From: Streptomyces sp. D2-8
Lineage (GTDB): Bacteria > Actinomycetota > Actinomycetes > Streptomycetales > Streptomycetaceae
DNA length: 64,000 nucleotides
Reading direction: 5' to 3'
Assembly: GCF_023184515.1 (NCBI RefSeq)
Contig: NZ_JAAHBP010000013.1
Coordinates: forward strand, 62,001-126,000
Position 1 is the stretch's first letter, and the number at the start of each line of letters is the position of its first letter. Below the pieces are notes generated by a model, which was given only the letters and a program-made list of their open reading frames with translations, was not told the origin of the DNA and ran no database searches. The translations under genes and the position numbers were made by a program. Below, one piece after another: positions 7,333 to 15,310 of this stretch.

Positions 7333-9825
7333 ATGGACGACTGCATCCGCGTCACCGGCGCACGCCTGAACAACCTCAGGAACGTCTCCCTCTCCCTGCC
7401 GAAGAACAAGCTGGTCGTCCTGACCGGCCTCTCCGGCTCCGGCAAGTCCACCCTCGCCTTCGACACCCTCCACCGGGAGGGCCAGCGGCAGTACATGGAG
7501 TCGCTGGGCATGGTCACCGGCTTCGTCAGCAAGCCCGCCGTGGACTCGATCACCGGCCTGTCCCCGTCCATCAGCGTCGACCAGCACCTCACCAACCGCA
7601 GCCCGCGCTCCACCGTCGGCACGGTCACCGAGGTCTTCACCTACCTGCGGCTGCTGTGGTCGCGCATCGGGGTCCGGCCCTGCCCCGGCTGCGGCAAGGA
7701 CATCCCGCCGTCCTACGCCGACGGCGCCGAGGCCGATGAGGACGCCGAGGCGGAGCAGCGGCCCTGCCCGCACTGCGGCACCCCGGTACCCGAACTGGTC
7801 ATGGGCTCCTTCTCCTTCAACAAGCCCGCCGGAGCCTGCCCGGCCTGCACCGGCCTCGGCGAGGTGATCCGGCCCGACATACGGCGCCTGGTCGACGACG
7901 GGAAGTCGGTCGCGCACGGGGCGGTGAAGGGCTGGAACGCCAAGTTCACCGACTGGAGCATCCCCGTGCTGCGGGCCGCCGCCGGCCACTACGGTTTCAC
8001 CTTCGACGCGCACACACCGGTCGGCGAACTGGACGACAGGGGGCGGGACCTGCTGCTCCACGGCGTCGAAAGCCCCGAGTTCCGACGCCACTTCCCCGAC
8101 ACCGACCCGCCCGCGACCGTGGCGGCGGGCCGCTTCGAAGGAGTCGCGACGGCGCTGCTGCGCCGCTACAGCGACCGCGCCGACGACCCCGAGTACCGCG
8201 AACGGGCCGAGCAGCAGGGCTTGGTGAAGCAGCCCTGCGGGGAGTGCGGCGGGACCCGGCTGGGGGCTCAGGCCCGGGCGGTGACCGTGCACGGCCTCAC
8301 CGTCGTCGAGGCGGTCCGGCTTCCGCTGACCGACCTCGCCGGCTGGCTGACCGGCCTGCGCGAGCGCTCCGACGGGGACGAGTGGCTGCTCGTGGAGCCG
8401 GTCGTCGCCGACCTGGAGGAGCGGGTCCGGCGCCTGCTGGACGTCGGAGTCGGCTACCTCACCCTGGGCCAGGCCACACCCAGCCTCTCCGCGGGCGAGA
8501 CCCAGCGGCTGCGGCTGGCCGCCCTGCTCGGCTCCGGCCTGACCGGCGTCCTCTACGTCCTGGACGAGCCGACCATCGGCCTGCACCCCTCGGACACCGC
8601 CCGCCTGGTCGACGTCCTGCGCCGGCTGCGCGACCTCGGCAACACGGTCCTGGTCATCGAGCACGACCTGGACGTCCTGAAGGCGGCGGACCATGTGGTG
8701 GACGTCGGGCCGGGGGCGGGCCGGGACGGCGGGCGGATCGTCGCCGAGGGCACGCCGGACGAGGTCGCGGCGACGGAGGGCTCACCGACCGGGGCGTACC
8801 TGTCCGGACGGGCGGCGCACCCGGTCTCCCGGGGGCGGGGCGACGCCGCGGCAGCCCTGGTCATCAGGGGCGCCCGGGCCCACAATCTCAAGGACCTGAC
8901 CGTACGCCTCCCGCTCGGCCGGCTGGTCACGGTCACGGGCCCCTCCGGGTCGGGCAAGTCCACCCTGCTCCTCGACATCCTGGACCGGGCCGCGCGGCGG
9001 CGCTTCAACGGGGCGGGGGAGCAGCCCGGTGAGCACGACGGCATCGACGGCTGGGAGCACCTGGGCAAGATCGTGACTGTCGACCAGGAGCCGGTCAGCC
9101 GCATGCCGCGCTCCAACGCGGCCACGTACGCCGAAGTGTTCACACCGATCCGGGAGGTGTTCGCGGCGCGCTCGAAGGGGGCACTCACCGCGGGTCACTT
9201 CTCCTTCAACACGGCCGGCGGCCGGTGCGAGCGCTGCGAGGGGGCCGGGGTGCTGTCGGTGCACATGCACTTCCTCCCGGCGGTGGAGGTGCGGTGCCCC
9301 GCCTGCCGGGGGAGGCGCTTCCGGCCCGAGGTGCTGGGCGTCCGGTACGAGGGGTGTGACATCGCACAGGTGCTGGAGGCGACGGTGGACGAGGCACTGG
9401 AGGTGTTCCGGGACGTGCCCACCGTGGTCGGCCGGCTGCGCCGCATGGCGGACGTCGGCCTCGGCTACCTCCCGCTGGGCCAGCCCGCGCCCACCCTCTC
9501 GGGCGGCGAAGCCCAACGCCTCAAACTGGCGAAGGAGTTGGGCCGCAGGGCGGCGGGCCGCACCCTCTACGTCCTCGACGAGCCGACGACCGGACTGCAC
9601 GCGGCGGACACGGCACGGCTCCTCGGGGTGCTGCAACGGCTGGTGGACGCGGGGCACTCCGTCATCACCATCGAACACAACGTGGAGGTGATGCGGGCCT
9701 CGGACTGGCTGATCGACCTCGGGCCGGTCGGCGGGGCCGGCGGCGGCCGGGTCGTGGCGGAGGGGGCCCCGGGGGAGGTGGCGGCGGTGAGGGCGTCACG
9801 GACCGGTGGGTTTCTGGCTGAGTGA
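7333..9825 (+). CDS. UvrA-like tandem ABC ATPase lacking the UvrB-binding region
   Basis: This 830-residue protein has both UvrA ATPase halves: Walker A GLSGSGKST near residue 35, signature SAGETQRLRLA near 387, LYVLDEPTIGLH near 407, then GPSGSGKST near 536, LSGGEAQRLKLA near 722 and LYVLDEPTTGLH near 745. Zinc-type CxxC pairs are present (CPGC, CPHC, CPAC, CGEC, CERC). It is about 120 residues shorter than canonical UvrA. The gap falls between the first Walker A and the CPAC finger, where UvrB binds. That fits the UvrA2/DrrC/TioU class, which protects DNA from intercalating drugs rather than acting in standard excision repair. Confidence 0.88.
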   Translation: MDDCIRVTGARLNNLRNVSLSLPKNKLVVLTGLSGSGKSTLAFDTLHREGQRQYMESLGMVTGFVSKPAVDSITGLSPSISVDQHLTNRSPRSTVGTVTEVFTYLRLLWSRIGVRPCPGCGKDIPPSYADGAEADEDAEAEQRPCPHCGTPVPELVMGSFSFNKPAGACPACTGLGEVIRPDIRRLVDDGKSVAHGAVKGWNAKFTDWSIPVLRAAAGHYGFTFDAHTPVGELDDRGRDLLLHGVESPEFRRHFPDTDPPATVAAGRFEGVATALLRRYSDRADDPEYRERAEQQGLVKQPCGECGGTRLGAQARAVTVHGLTVVEAVRLPLTDLAGWLTGLRERSDGDEWLLVEPVVADLEERVRRLLDVGVGYLTLGQATPSLSAGETQRLRLAALLGSGLTGVLYVLDEPTIGLHPSDTARLVDVLRRLRDLGNTVLVIEHDLDVLKAADHVVDVGPGAGRDGGRIVAEGTPDEVAATEGSPTGAYLSGRAAHPVSRGRGDAAAALVIRGARAHNLKDLTVRLPLGRLVTVTGPSGSGKSTLLLDILDRAARRRFNGAGEQPGEHDGIDGWEHLGKIVTVDQEPVSRMPRSNAATYAEVFTPIREVFAARSKGALTAGHFSFNTAGGRCERCEGAGVLSVHMHFLPAVEVRCPACRGRRFRPEVLGVRYEGCDIAQVLEATVDEALEVFRDVPTVVGRLRRMADVGLGYLPLGQPAPTLSGGEAQRLKLAKELGRRAAGRTLYVLDEPTTGLHAADTARLLGVLQRLVDAGHSVITIEHNVEVMRASDWLIDLGPVGGAGGGRVVAEGAPGEVAAVRASRTGGFLAE

Positions 9826-9876
9826 CGTACGCCGTGCTCTCGGGGCCGCCCGCTTCTTCGGCGGCGTCGTGCCCCG

Positions 9877-10248
9877 TCAGCCCTGCCTCTCCAGCACCGC
9901 GTAGTCGGCGAAGCTGCGGCGGTAGCGCAGGTGCCTCGTCTCCTGGGTGTGCCTGCGCTGCCACTCCTCCACCTCGCCGGGCGCCTGGCACGGGCCCGAA
10001 CCCGCCCCGCAGTCCTCCTCCTCGCCCGAGACGCAGGACGCCTCGTACTCGGGCTGGGCCGACGCGTCCTGCACGATCGTGTACGGCACGTAGCGGAAGA
10101 TCCTGCGGCCGGTCGATTCCCCACCGTGCTCGTCGCGTTGGTGCTGGCGCAGCAGCACGTTCGCGTCCGTCACCGCGCTCCCGTCGAACGCCGCCCGCGC
10201 TCTGTCCCGCCGGAGCGCCAGCTCCTCACAGGCCGCGCACCCGGGCAC
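9877..10248 (-). CDS. Small protein, possible fusion of two streptomycete small families
   Basis: This 123-residue protein is not assigned a function. Its C-terminal ~75 residues (YVPYTIVQ, ECDC-like spacing in SCVSGEEEDCG, then EEWQRRHTQETRH) look like the DUF7848-type proteins that accompany DUF397/XRE genes in Streptomyces; this is from memory. The N-terminal ~40 residues start with CAAC and contain DANVLLRQHQ, which resembles a different small CxxC protein that normally is a separate gene. The two may have been joined by deletion. It lies tail to tail with the UvrA-like gene. Confidence 0.6.
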   Translation of the reverse strand: MPGCAACEELALRRDRARAAFDGSAVTDANVLLRQHQRDEHGGESTGRRIFRYVPYTIVQDASAQPEYEASCVSGEEEDCGAGSGPCQAPGEVEEWQRRHTQETRHLRYRRSFADYAVLERQG

Positions 10249-10304
10249 GGGGGACGGGGGCCGGGTCGGATCGGCCGACAGTCCTTCCCTGGAACGGTCG
10301 TTGA

Positions 10305-10778
10305 GCGGTCGACGAGAGCTGCCTGCGCAACGTGGTCGGTGGTCCGGCTGTCATGCGAGAGCAGTGCGCGTACCTGCTCAGCGTTGCGCGGCGTCCCAAC
10401 GTCCGCATCCAGTTCGCCCCTGCCGGGCCCGCCGAGATCGTCCGCCCCAGTGGCTCCATGTCCCTGATCACGCTGCCCGAAGGGCGCCACTGGCTGTATT
10501 CGGAATCCCTCAACCGCGGCCATTTCACGAACGATCCGGCCCTCTACGAGCGCTATAACCAGTTCTATGATGTGCTCAGGGCGGACGCCTTGTCAGCTCC
10601 CCAGTCCGCCGCTCTGATCCACGAGACGATGGAGAGGTACGAGCATCATGGACCGGAACGAGCTCGGCGCGATCACCTGGGTCAAGAGCAGCTACAGCGA
10701 CGGCAACGGCGGCAACTGCATAGAAATAGCCCCCGGTTTCCCCGAAACCGTCCCCGTGCGCGACAGCAAGAACCCTGA
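10305..10778 (+). pseudogene. Truncated DUF5753 regulator missing its HTH half
   Basis: The reading frame carries only the C-terminal half of an XRE-DUF5753 regulator: VVGGPAVMREQ, then FAPAGP, then LPEGRHWLYSESLNRGHF and YERYNQFYDVLRADAL. The normal N-terminal helix-turn-helix and the first half of DUF5753 are absent, and an in-frame TGA at 10302 blocks any longer frame. Homology fades near 10650, where the frame runs on in shadow over the following DUF397 gene. The break point lies next to the oddly fused gene on the opposite strand, which suggests a deletion or recombination event here. Confidence 0.7.
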
Positions 10779-10839
10779 CGGACCGGTCCTGCTCGTCACC
10801 CGGTCCGCCTGGTCGGCGTTCGTCGGGTCCGTGCGCTGA
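10648..10839 (+). CDS. DUF397 small protein
   Basis: This 63-residue protein is a typical DUF397 member with the hallmarks TWVKSSYSDGNGGNCIE, VRDSKNPDGP and WSAFVGSVR. DUF397 proteins are encoded directly after XRE-DUF5753 regulators in streptomycetes and are thought to modulate them, sometimes in antitoxin-like or developmental switches. Here the partner regulator is truncated, so this gene may be an orphan. A degenerate copy of its 3' end occurs about 1 kb downstream. Confidence 0.88.
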   Translation: MDRNELGAITWVKSSYSDGNGGNCIEIAPGFPETVPVRDSKNPDGPVLLVTRSAWSAFVGSVR

Positions 10840-11015
10840 ACTACTGCCGCTCGGCACTTGAAGGATCCAGTTCGCGGAAACTCGACACGCCAACGCGATC
10901 AAATCGATGGATCTGAGCATGAAGATCACATAAGTTGACCTCCGCTCGGCCGCTGCCGTCGGTGCCTGACCAGCACCAGAAGACGGGCGGCTGACTTCTA
11001 CGGAGGGGAAACAAC

Positions 11016-11346
11016 TTGAAGAGGGACACTGTCCGCTGTGCCGTACGGGCAGGCGCGATAGCCGTGCTCACTGCCGCAGTCATGGCCGGTACCACTGCCG
11101 GGGCTCTCGCGGCCGACGACTCCCAGCCGACGGGCGTGGCCACCGCACCGGACCAAGGACTCCAGGGGCTACGTCAACGAGCGGGATAAGTCGTTCCCGG
11201 TCGTCCTGCGCTTCGAGTGCTCAAAGCTCACCGTGAGCGGCTGGAGATACCGCAGCAACATAGGCAACGCAACACTGCGCAATGGCAACGGCTACTGGGG
11301 CGACCACAACGTGTTCTCCGAGACGGCCACCATCCACTGCGCCTAG
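11016..11346 (+). pseudogene. Frameshifted small secreted protein
   Basis: A TTG at 11016, preceded by GGAGGGG at 11002-11008, opens a frame with a clear signal peptide (VLTAAVMAGTTAGALAADD) that stops after about 54 codons at 11178-11180. One base out of phase, from about 11155, the frame continues with KDSRGYVNERDKSF, a Cys-containing core (RFECSKLTVSGW), and ends at 11346 with ATIHCA. Together they read as one small exported protein of about 110 residues with two cysteines, broken by a single-base slip near 11150. A sequencing error cannot be excluded. Function unknown. Confidence 0.6.
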
Positions 11347-11489
11347 GCGAACGACATCTGTCGTCGGCCTTCAGAGGATGCTGCCGATCACCGCCCGAAT
11401 CCGACGTGTCGTACGGTGTGAGGTGTTGGTGTTGTGCACGCCCAACTGCCACGTGATGCACCGGGCGCAACCCAGCGAATGGAGAACGG

Positions 11490-11675
11490 GTGGAAGACGA
11501 ACGCCGACGCCCTGATTCAGCGGACCTCGTCGTAGCAGGATGCGGATGGCTCCTGATCGTGGCCGTCATCGCCCTGCCCGGACTCATCCTGAACGACGGC
11601 CCATTGACGGCGTACATGGTCGTTGTGGGCGGGATCATCGGGTTCCTGTGGGTCCGCAGGAGGCTGTATCGCTGA
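11490..11675 (+). CDS. Small two-helix membrane protein
   Basis: This 61-residue protein starts at a GTG preceded by GGAGAACGGG. After an acidic and basic lead of about 11 residues it has two hydrophobic segments (VVAGCGWLLIVAVIALPGLI and LTAYMVVVGGIIGFLWV) joined by a short polar turn, and ends in the basic stretch RRRLYR. I do not recognise a family. The codon pattern and topology support a real gene. Its neighbours are decayed, so it may be a survivor of the same eroded block. Confidence 0.55.
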   Translation: MEDERRRPDSADLVVAGCGWLLIVAVIALPGLILNDGPLTAYMVVVGGIIGFLWVRRRLYR

Positions 11676-11784
11676 GGGGGCTCCCCGTCAGCCGAGCGCT
11701 GCAGGCGGTATGACCGCTTGTCCGAGGGAGCCGTCCTGGGCAGGTCGGGGTTTCCGGCCTGTTCGGGGCGGCCCGATGCATCAT

Positions 11785-11866
11785 CCGCGACAGCAAGACC
11801 CCTGACGGACCGGTCCTGCTCGTAGGCCGGTCCGCCTGGTCGGCGTTCATCGGTTCCGTGCGCTGA
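11785..11866 (+). pseudogene. Remnant of a second DUF397 gene (3' end only)
   Basis: The bases encode RDSKTPDGPVLLVGRSAWSA then FIGSVR and a TGA, nearly identical to the last 26 codons of the intact DUF397 gene ending at 10839. Similarity continues past both stop codons (CTACTGCC, then GGATCC against GGATCCG). No start or first half is present. This is the stump of a duplicated DUF397 locus. Confidence 0.75.
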
Positions 11867-12164
11867 CTACTGCCCGCTCACCATCTGCAGGATCCGGTTG
11901 AAAGCACGCGGGTTCGCGGATTCCTGGACGGGAGCGTGAGGAAACCTGCGCGCGGGATGGCCGTTGAGGGATCTCGGCGAGTGGGTTCGGTATGTCGGCG
12001 TGGATGGTCCGCGATGGTGAGTTCGGACCGGAGGTGGTCTGAGTGCTGGAGGGTGTAGAGGTTGAGGCCGTGAGCCTGTTTCCGAACCAGAGAGCCTATG
12101 GGCGCCGTGATCGTCAGCCGCTACGGTCGGCAATGGATCAAGGAGCTGGCCTTTGGGGGGATAC

Positions 12165-13184
12165 ATGAGGCGGGGACGTTCGCTGCGTTTGAAAGTTGTC
12201 GGCTTGGCTTGGGTTCTTGCTGCTGGCAGCGGGTGCACAGGTGGCGAGTCGTCGTCTCCCGGTGGGGAGATGTCTGCCGAGGCCCGGTCCTATCTGTCCA
12301 AGGCGTTGAACATCATGGAAGGAAACGCCCTGCGTCGAGATGACGTCGACTGGGCGGAGGTGCGACGGGCGGCTTTCACGCAGGCTGGCAGCGCCCAACA
12401 TCCAGTCGACACATACCCTGTGATTGAGTTGGCGATCAGCGCTCTGGCAGACGGGCACAGCCAGCTCTTCCACCCCGATCGCGCGAAGGAACTGTTCAGC
12501 GGCGCGCCGGTCCGTTCACCTGTCGAGGGACGGGCCCTTCCCGGGCGTGTTGGGTACCTGTCGCTTCCCGGAGTGCTGGGGTCCGATGAGATCTATCAGC
12601 AGTACGTGCGGGAAGGCCGGGCGGCCGTAGCGAAAGCCAATCGGCCGACCGCATGCGGCTGGGTGATCGATCTGCGCCGGAACCGCGGTGGAAACATGTG
12701 GCCGATGCTCGCTGTCGTTGGGCCGATCCTCGGTGACGGTGACGCCGGAGGGTTCGTCGACGCCAAGGGTAAAAAGTCCGTGTGGTCGATCGAGAAGGGG
12801 AGCCCTCTCGTTGACGGGGAATCGCAGGGTTGGGGAACGAGCACGCCCATAGGCGCGGGATCTGCGCCGGTTGCTGTGCTCACCAGCCGTTCTACGGCTA
12901 GCTCCGGGGAAGCGGTGACCGTGGCATTGCGCGGACGCCCTGATACGCGGTCGTTCGGCGAGGAAACGACGGGTATTCCCACCGGCAACACGTCGTATCG
13001 GCTGTCCGATGGGGCTCTCCTCCTTCTGACCGTGTTCAAGGATGCCGACCGCACGGGCCGCACATATGACGGCCCCATTCCGCCCGACGAAGAAGTGGCC
13101 GACAACCTGGGCCGCGGTAGCAAGCGGGATCCGGTGTTGGAGGCTGCAACCGCATGGTTGTCCGATCATCCTGCCTGCGAGTAG
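12165..13184 (+). CDS. S41-type serine peptidase lipoprotein
   Basis: This 339-residue exported protein begins at the ATG at 12165, placed after a GGGGGG ribosome site. The lipobox ends at Cys24 (AAGSGC). A helical N-terminal part (residues 35-110) precedes a tail-specific-protease-like core with VIDLRRNRGGNMWPM and TSRSTASSGE. In the latter Ser247 is the expected nucleophile, and SFGEETTG follows about 20 residues later. No PDZ domain is visible, and the usual CtpA lysine is not evident, so it is closer to the tricorn/retinoid-binding branch of S41. Substrate unknown. It sits alone among decayed genes. Confidence 0.78.
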   Translation: MRRGRSLRLKVVGLAWVLAAGSGCTGGESSSPGGEMSAEARSYLSKALNIMEGNALRRDDVDWAEVRRAAFTQAGSAQHPVDTYPVIELAISALADGHSQLFHPDRAKELFSGAPVRSPVEGRALPGRVGYLSLPGVLGSDEIYQQYVREGRAAVAKANRPTACGWVIDLRRNRGGNMWPMLAVVGPILGDGDAGGFVDAKGKKSVWSIEKGSPLVDGESQGWGTSTPIGAGSAPVAVLTSRSTASSGEAVTVALRGRPDTRSFGEETTGIPTGNTSYRLSDGALLLLTVFKDADRTGRTYDGPIPPDEEVADNLGRGSKRDPVLEAATAWLSDHPACE

Positions 13185-13197
13185 GGCTCAAGCGGCC

Positions 13198-13356
13198 GTG
13201 GGGAGTGCGTAGCCGTGGGCGACGTCGCAGCGTTCGGCGGTGCGGGGCTTGTGGCGGGTGAGTCGCCTGGTCATGAGCGTGGTGGCGGCCCATGTGATGA
13301 GTGTTTCGCTCATCTCGGGGAGGCGTTCGTGGTCACGGCAGTGCCGGCGCGCCCTC
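13198..13356 (-). mobile_element. IS5-family transposase C-terminal remnant
   Basis: Read on the minus strand, the bases encode RDHERLPEMSETLITWA and LMTRRLTR followed by a short tail ending at TGA (13198-13200). This resembles the last ~50 residues of IS5-type DDE transposases, where RDHERRP and MTRRL motifs close the protein. No catalytic core, no start and no clear terminal repeats remain, so it is a dead fragment. It shows that an insertion sequence once lay between the protease and the menaquinone genes. Confidence 0.55.
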
Positions 13357-13363
13357 AGCGGTT

Positions 13364-13382
13364 GTACGGCATGCCGCCGTAC
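13364..13382. repeat. Inverted repeat at the edge of the IS remnant
   Basis: GTACGGC (13364-13370) and GCCGTAC (13376-13382) form perfect arms around a 5-base loop, with further partial pairing outside. It could be a residual IS end or a small terminator-like hairpin. There is no T-tract. Confidence 0.35.
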
Positions 13383-13479
13383 CGCCTGACCGCTACGTAG
13401 GTAGGTTTTTCTGTGGAGCGTTGACGACCATGCGTGTCTCCGAGGGCAACCCGTTTCCCGAAAGCCCCGCAGGACCCCC

Positions 13480-13791
13480 TCAGGACTCGTCGCGCCTCGG
13501 GTCGTCGTCCTTGTCCTCGTCGAGGGACTTCAGGAAGTCGGGGTTGTCGTCGGGGGCGACCCACTGCCGGGAGCGGCCGCCGCGGGCCCCGGACCAGCCG
13601 TCGGCGGCGGGGCTCCGCTTCTTGCCGGCGATGAGCCAGGAGATCGACCCGACGAGCGGAAAGACCAGCACGAGCAGCGCCCACAGCGGCTTGGGCATGT
13701 GACGGATGTCGTCGTCCTTCGTGCTGATGCAGTCGATGAACGCGTAGACGCTGAGCGCCAGTGGCACGAGAAACATCAGTACCCGGAGCAT
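13480..13791 (-). CDS. PLDc_N-type small membrane protein
   Basis: This 103-residue protein starts at the ATG at 13791. Two hydrophobic segments (LRVLMFLVPLALSVYAFIDC and KPLWALLVLVFPLVGSISWL) flank the polar turn DDDIRHMP, ending in WLIAGKK. This is the pattern of the phospholipase D N-terminal (PLDc_N) domain, which in actinobacteria occurs alone. A charged tail of about 50 residues follows. The family is usually a short membrane protein of unknown role. It is divergent from mqnL. Confidence 0.75.
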   Translation of the reverse strand: MLRVLMFLVPLALSVYAFIDCISTKDDDIRHMPKPLWALLVLVFPLVGSISWLIAGKKRSPAADGWSGARGGRSRQWVAPDDNPDFLKSLDEDKDDDPRRDES

Positions 13792-13845
13792 GTGGCCTCT
13801 CAGCGAAATCGGGTGGGTGGTTCCAGGCCAGGGTAGCGGCTCGGG

Positions 13846-13861
13846 GATACTGGACCCCATG
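13846..13861 (+). promoter_or_regulatory. Candidate leaderless promoter of mqnL
   Basis: GATACT at 13846-13851 lies eight bases before the ATG at 13859, the spacing expected when transcription starts at or next to the initiation codon. No ribosome site precedes the ATG. No good -35 was seen. Confidence 0.4.
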
Positions 13862-15310
13862 GCTTACGACGATCTTCGCTCCCTGCTGAGGGCGCTGGAG
13901 CGCGAGGGTGACCTCAAGCGCATCAAGGCCGAGGTCGACCCGTATCTGGAGGTCGGGGAGATCGTCGACCGGGTCCAGAAGTCCGGCGGTCCCGCCCTGC
14001 TCTTCGAGAACGTGCGCGGCTCCAGCATGCCCCTCGCGATGAACGTGTTCGGCACGGACCGGCGGCTGCTGAAGGCCCTGGGCCTGAAGTCGTACGCCGA
14101 GATCTCCGAGCGGATCGGCGGGCTGCTCAAGCCCGAGCTGCCGCACGGCTTCGTCGGCGTGCGCGAGGCCTTCGGCAAGCTCGGCGCGATGACGCACGTG
14201 CCGCCGAAGAAGGTGAAGGACGGTCCCGTGCACGAGGTCGTCCTGACCGGGGACGACGTGGACCTCGACCAGCTCCCGGCCCTGTTCACGTGGCCGAAGG
14301 ACGGCGGGTCGTTCTTCAATCTGGGGCTGACCCACACCAAGGACCCGGTCAGCGGCGTCCGCAATCTCGGGCTGTACCGGCTCCAGCGGCACGACAAGCG
14401 CACCATCGGCATGCACTGGCAGATCCACAAGGACAGCCGGAACCACTACCAGGTGGCCGCGCGCAGGGGCGAGCGGCTGCCCGTCGCGATCGCCTTCGGG
14501 TGTCCGCCCGCCGTGACGTACGCCTCCACCGCGCCGCTGCCCGGGGACATCGACGAGTACCTGTTCGCCGGGTTCCTGGCGGGCAAGCGGATCGAGATGG
14601 TCGACTGCAAGACCGTGCCGCTCCAGGTGCCGGCGCAGGCCGAGGTCGTGATCGAGGGCTGGCTGGAGCCGGGCGAGATGCTCCCCGAGGGGCCGTTCGG
14701 CGACCACACCGGCTTCTACACCCCGCAGGAGCCCTTCCCGGCGCTGAAGATCGACTGCGTGACGATGCGGAAGCGGCCGCTGCTCCAGTCGATCGTCGTG
14801 GGCAGGCCCCCGACGGAGGACGGGCCCCTCGGCCGGGCGACGGAACGCTTCTTCCTGCCGCTGCTGAAGATCATCGTGCCGGACATCGTGGACTACCACC
14901 TGCCGGAGGCGGGCGGTTTCCACAACTGCGCGATCGTCTCGATCGACAAGAAGTACCCGAAGCACGCGCAGAAGGTGATGCACGCCGTCTGGGGCGCGCA
15001 CATGATGTCGCTGACCAAGCTGATCGTGGTCGTCGACTCCGACTGCGACGTGCACGACCTGCACGAGGTCGCCTGGCGGGCGCTGGGCAACACCGACTAC
15101 GCCCGGGACCTGAGCATCGTCGAGGGCCCGGTCGACCATCTGGACCACGCCTCCTACCAGCAGTTCTGGGGCGGCAAGGCCGGTATCGACGCGACGAAGA
15201 AGTGGCCCGAGGAGGGCTACACGCGCGACGGCGGCTGGCCCGACATGGTGGAGTCGGATCCGGAGACGGCGGCGAAGGTGGACCGCCGCTGGAAGGAGTA
15301 CGGCCTGTGA
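13859..15310 (+). CDS. mqnL: Menaquinone biosynthesis decarboxylase (UbiD family, MqnL)
   Basis: This 483-residue UbiD-family enzyme fits the SCO4490 type, the prenylated-FMN decarboxylase proposed for a late step of the futalosine menaquinone pathway. Typical stretches are visible: GLYRLQRHDKRTIGMHWQ, GCPPAVTYASTAPLP, EGPFGDHTGFYT and FHNCAIVSIDK. It is followed with a GTGA overlap by the UbiA-type prenyltransferase and then by the UbiX-type flavin prenyltransferase needed to make its cofactor. This context separates it from the UbiD of aromatic degradation. Confidence 0.92.
   Translation: MAYDDLRSLLRALEREGDLKRIKAEVDPYLEVGEIVDRVQKSGGPALLFENVRGSSMPLAMNVFGTDRRLLKALGLKSYAEISERIGGLLKPELPHGFVGVREAFGKLGAMTHVPPKKVKDGPVHEVVLTGDDVDLDQLPALFTWPKDGGSFFNLGLTHTKDPVSGVRNLGLYRLQRHDKRTIGMHWQIHKDSRNHYQVAARRGERLPVAIAFGCPPAVTYASTAPLPGDIDEYLFAGFLAGKRIEMVDCKTVPLQVPAQAEVVIEGWLEPGEMLPEGPFGDHTGFYTPQEPFPALKIDCVTMRKRPLLQSIVVGRPPTEDGPLGRATERFFLPLLKIIVPDIVDYHLPEAGGFHNCAIVSIDKKYPKHAQKVMHAVWGAHMMSLTKLIVVVDSDCDVHDLHEVAWRALGNTDYARDLSIVEGPVDHLDHASYQQFWGGKAGIDATKKWPEEGYTRDGGWPDMVESDPETAAKVDRRWKEYGL

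Noticed and set aside
11867..12152. Gap before the S41 lipoprotein, with a minus-strand run GLNLYTLQHSDHLRSELTI
   Set aside because: Possibly an old gene fragment, but there is no start, no stop context and no family I can recognise.
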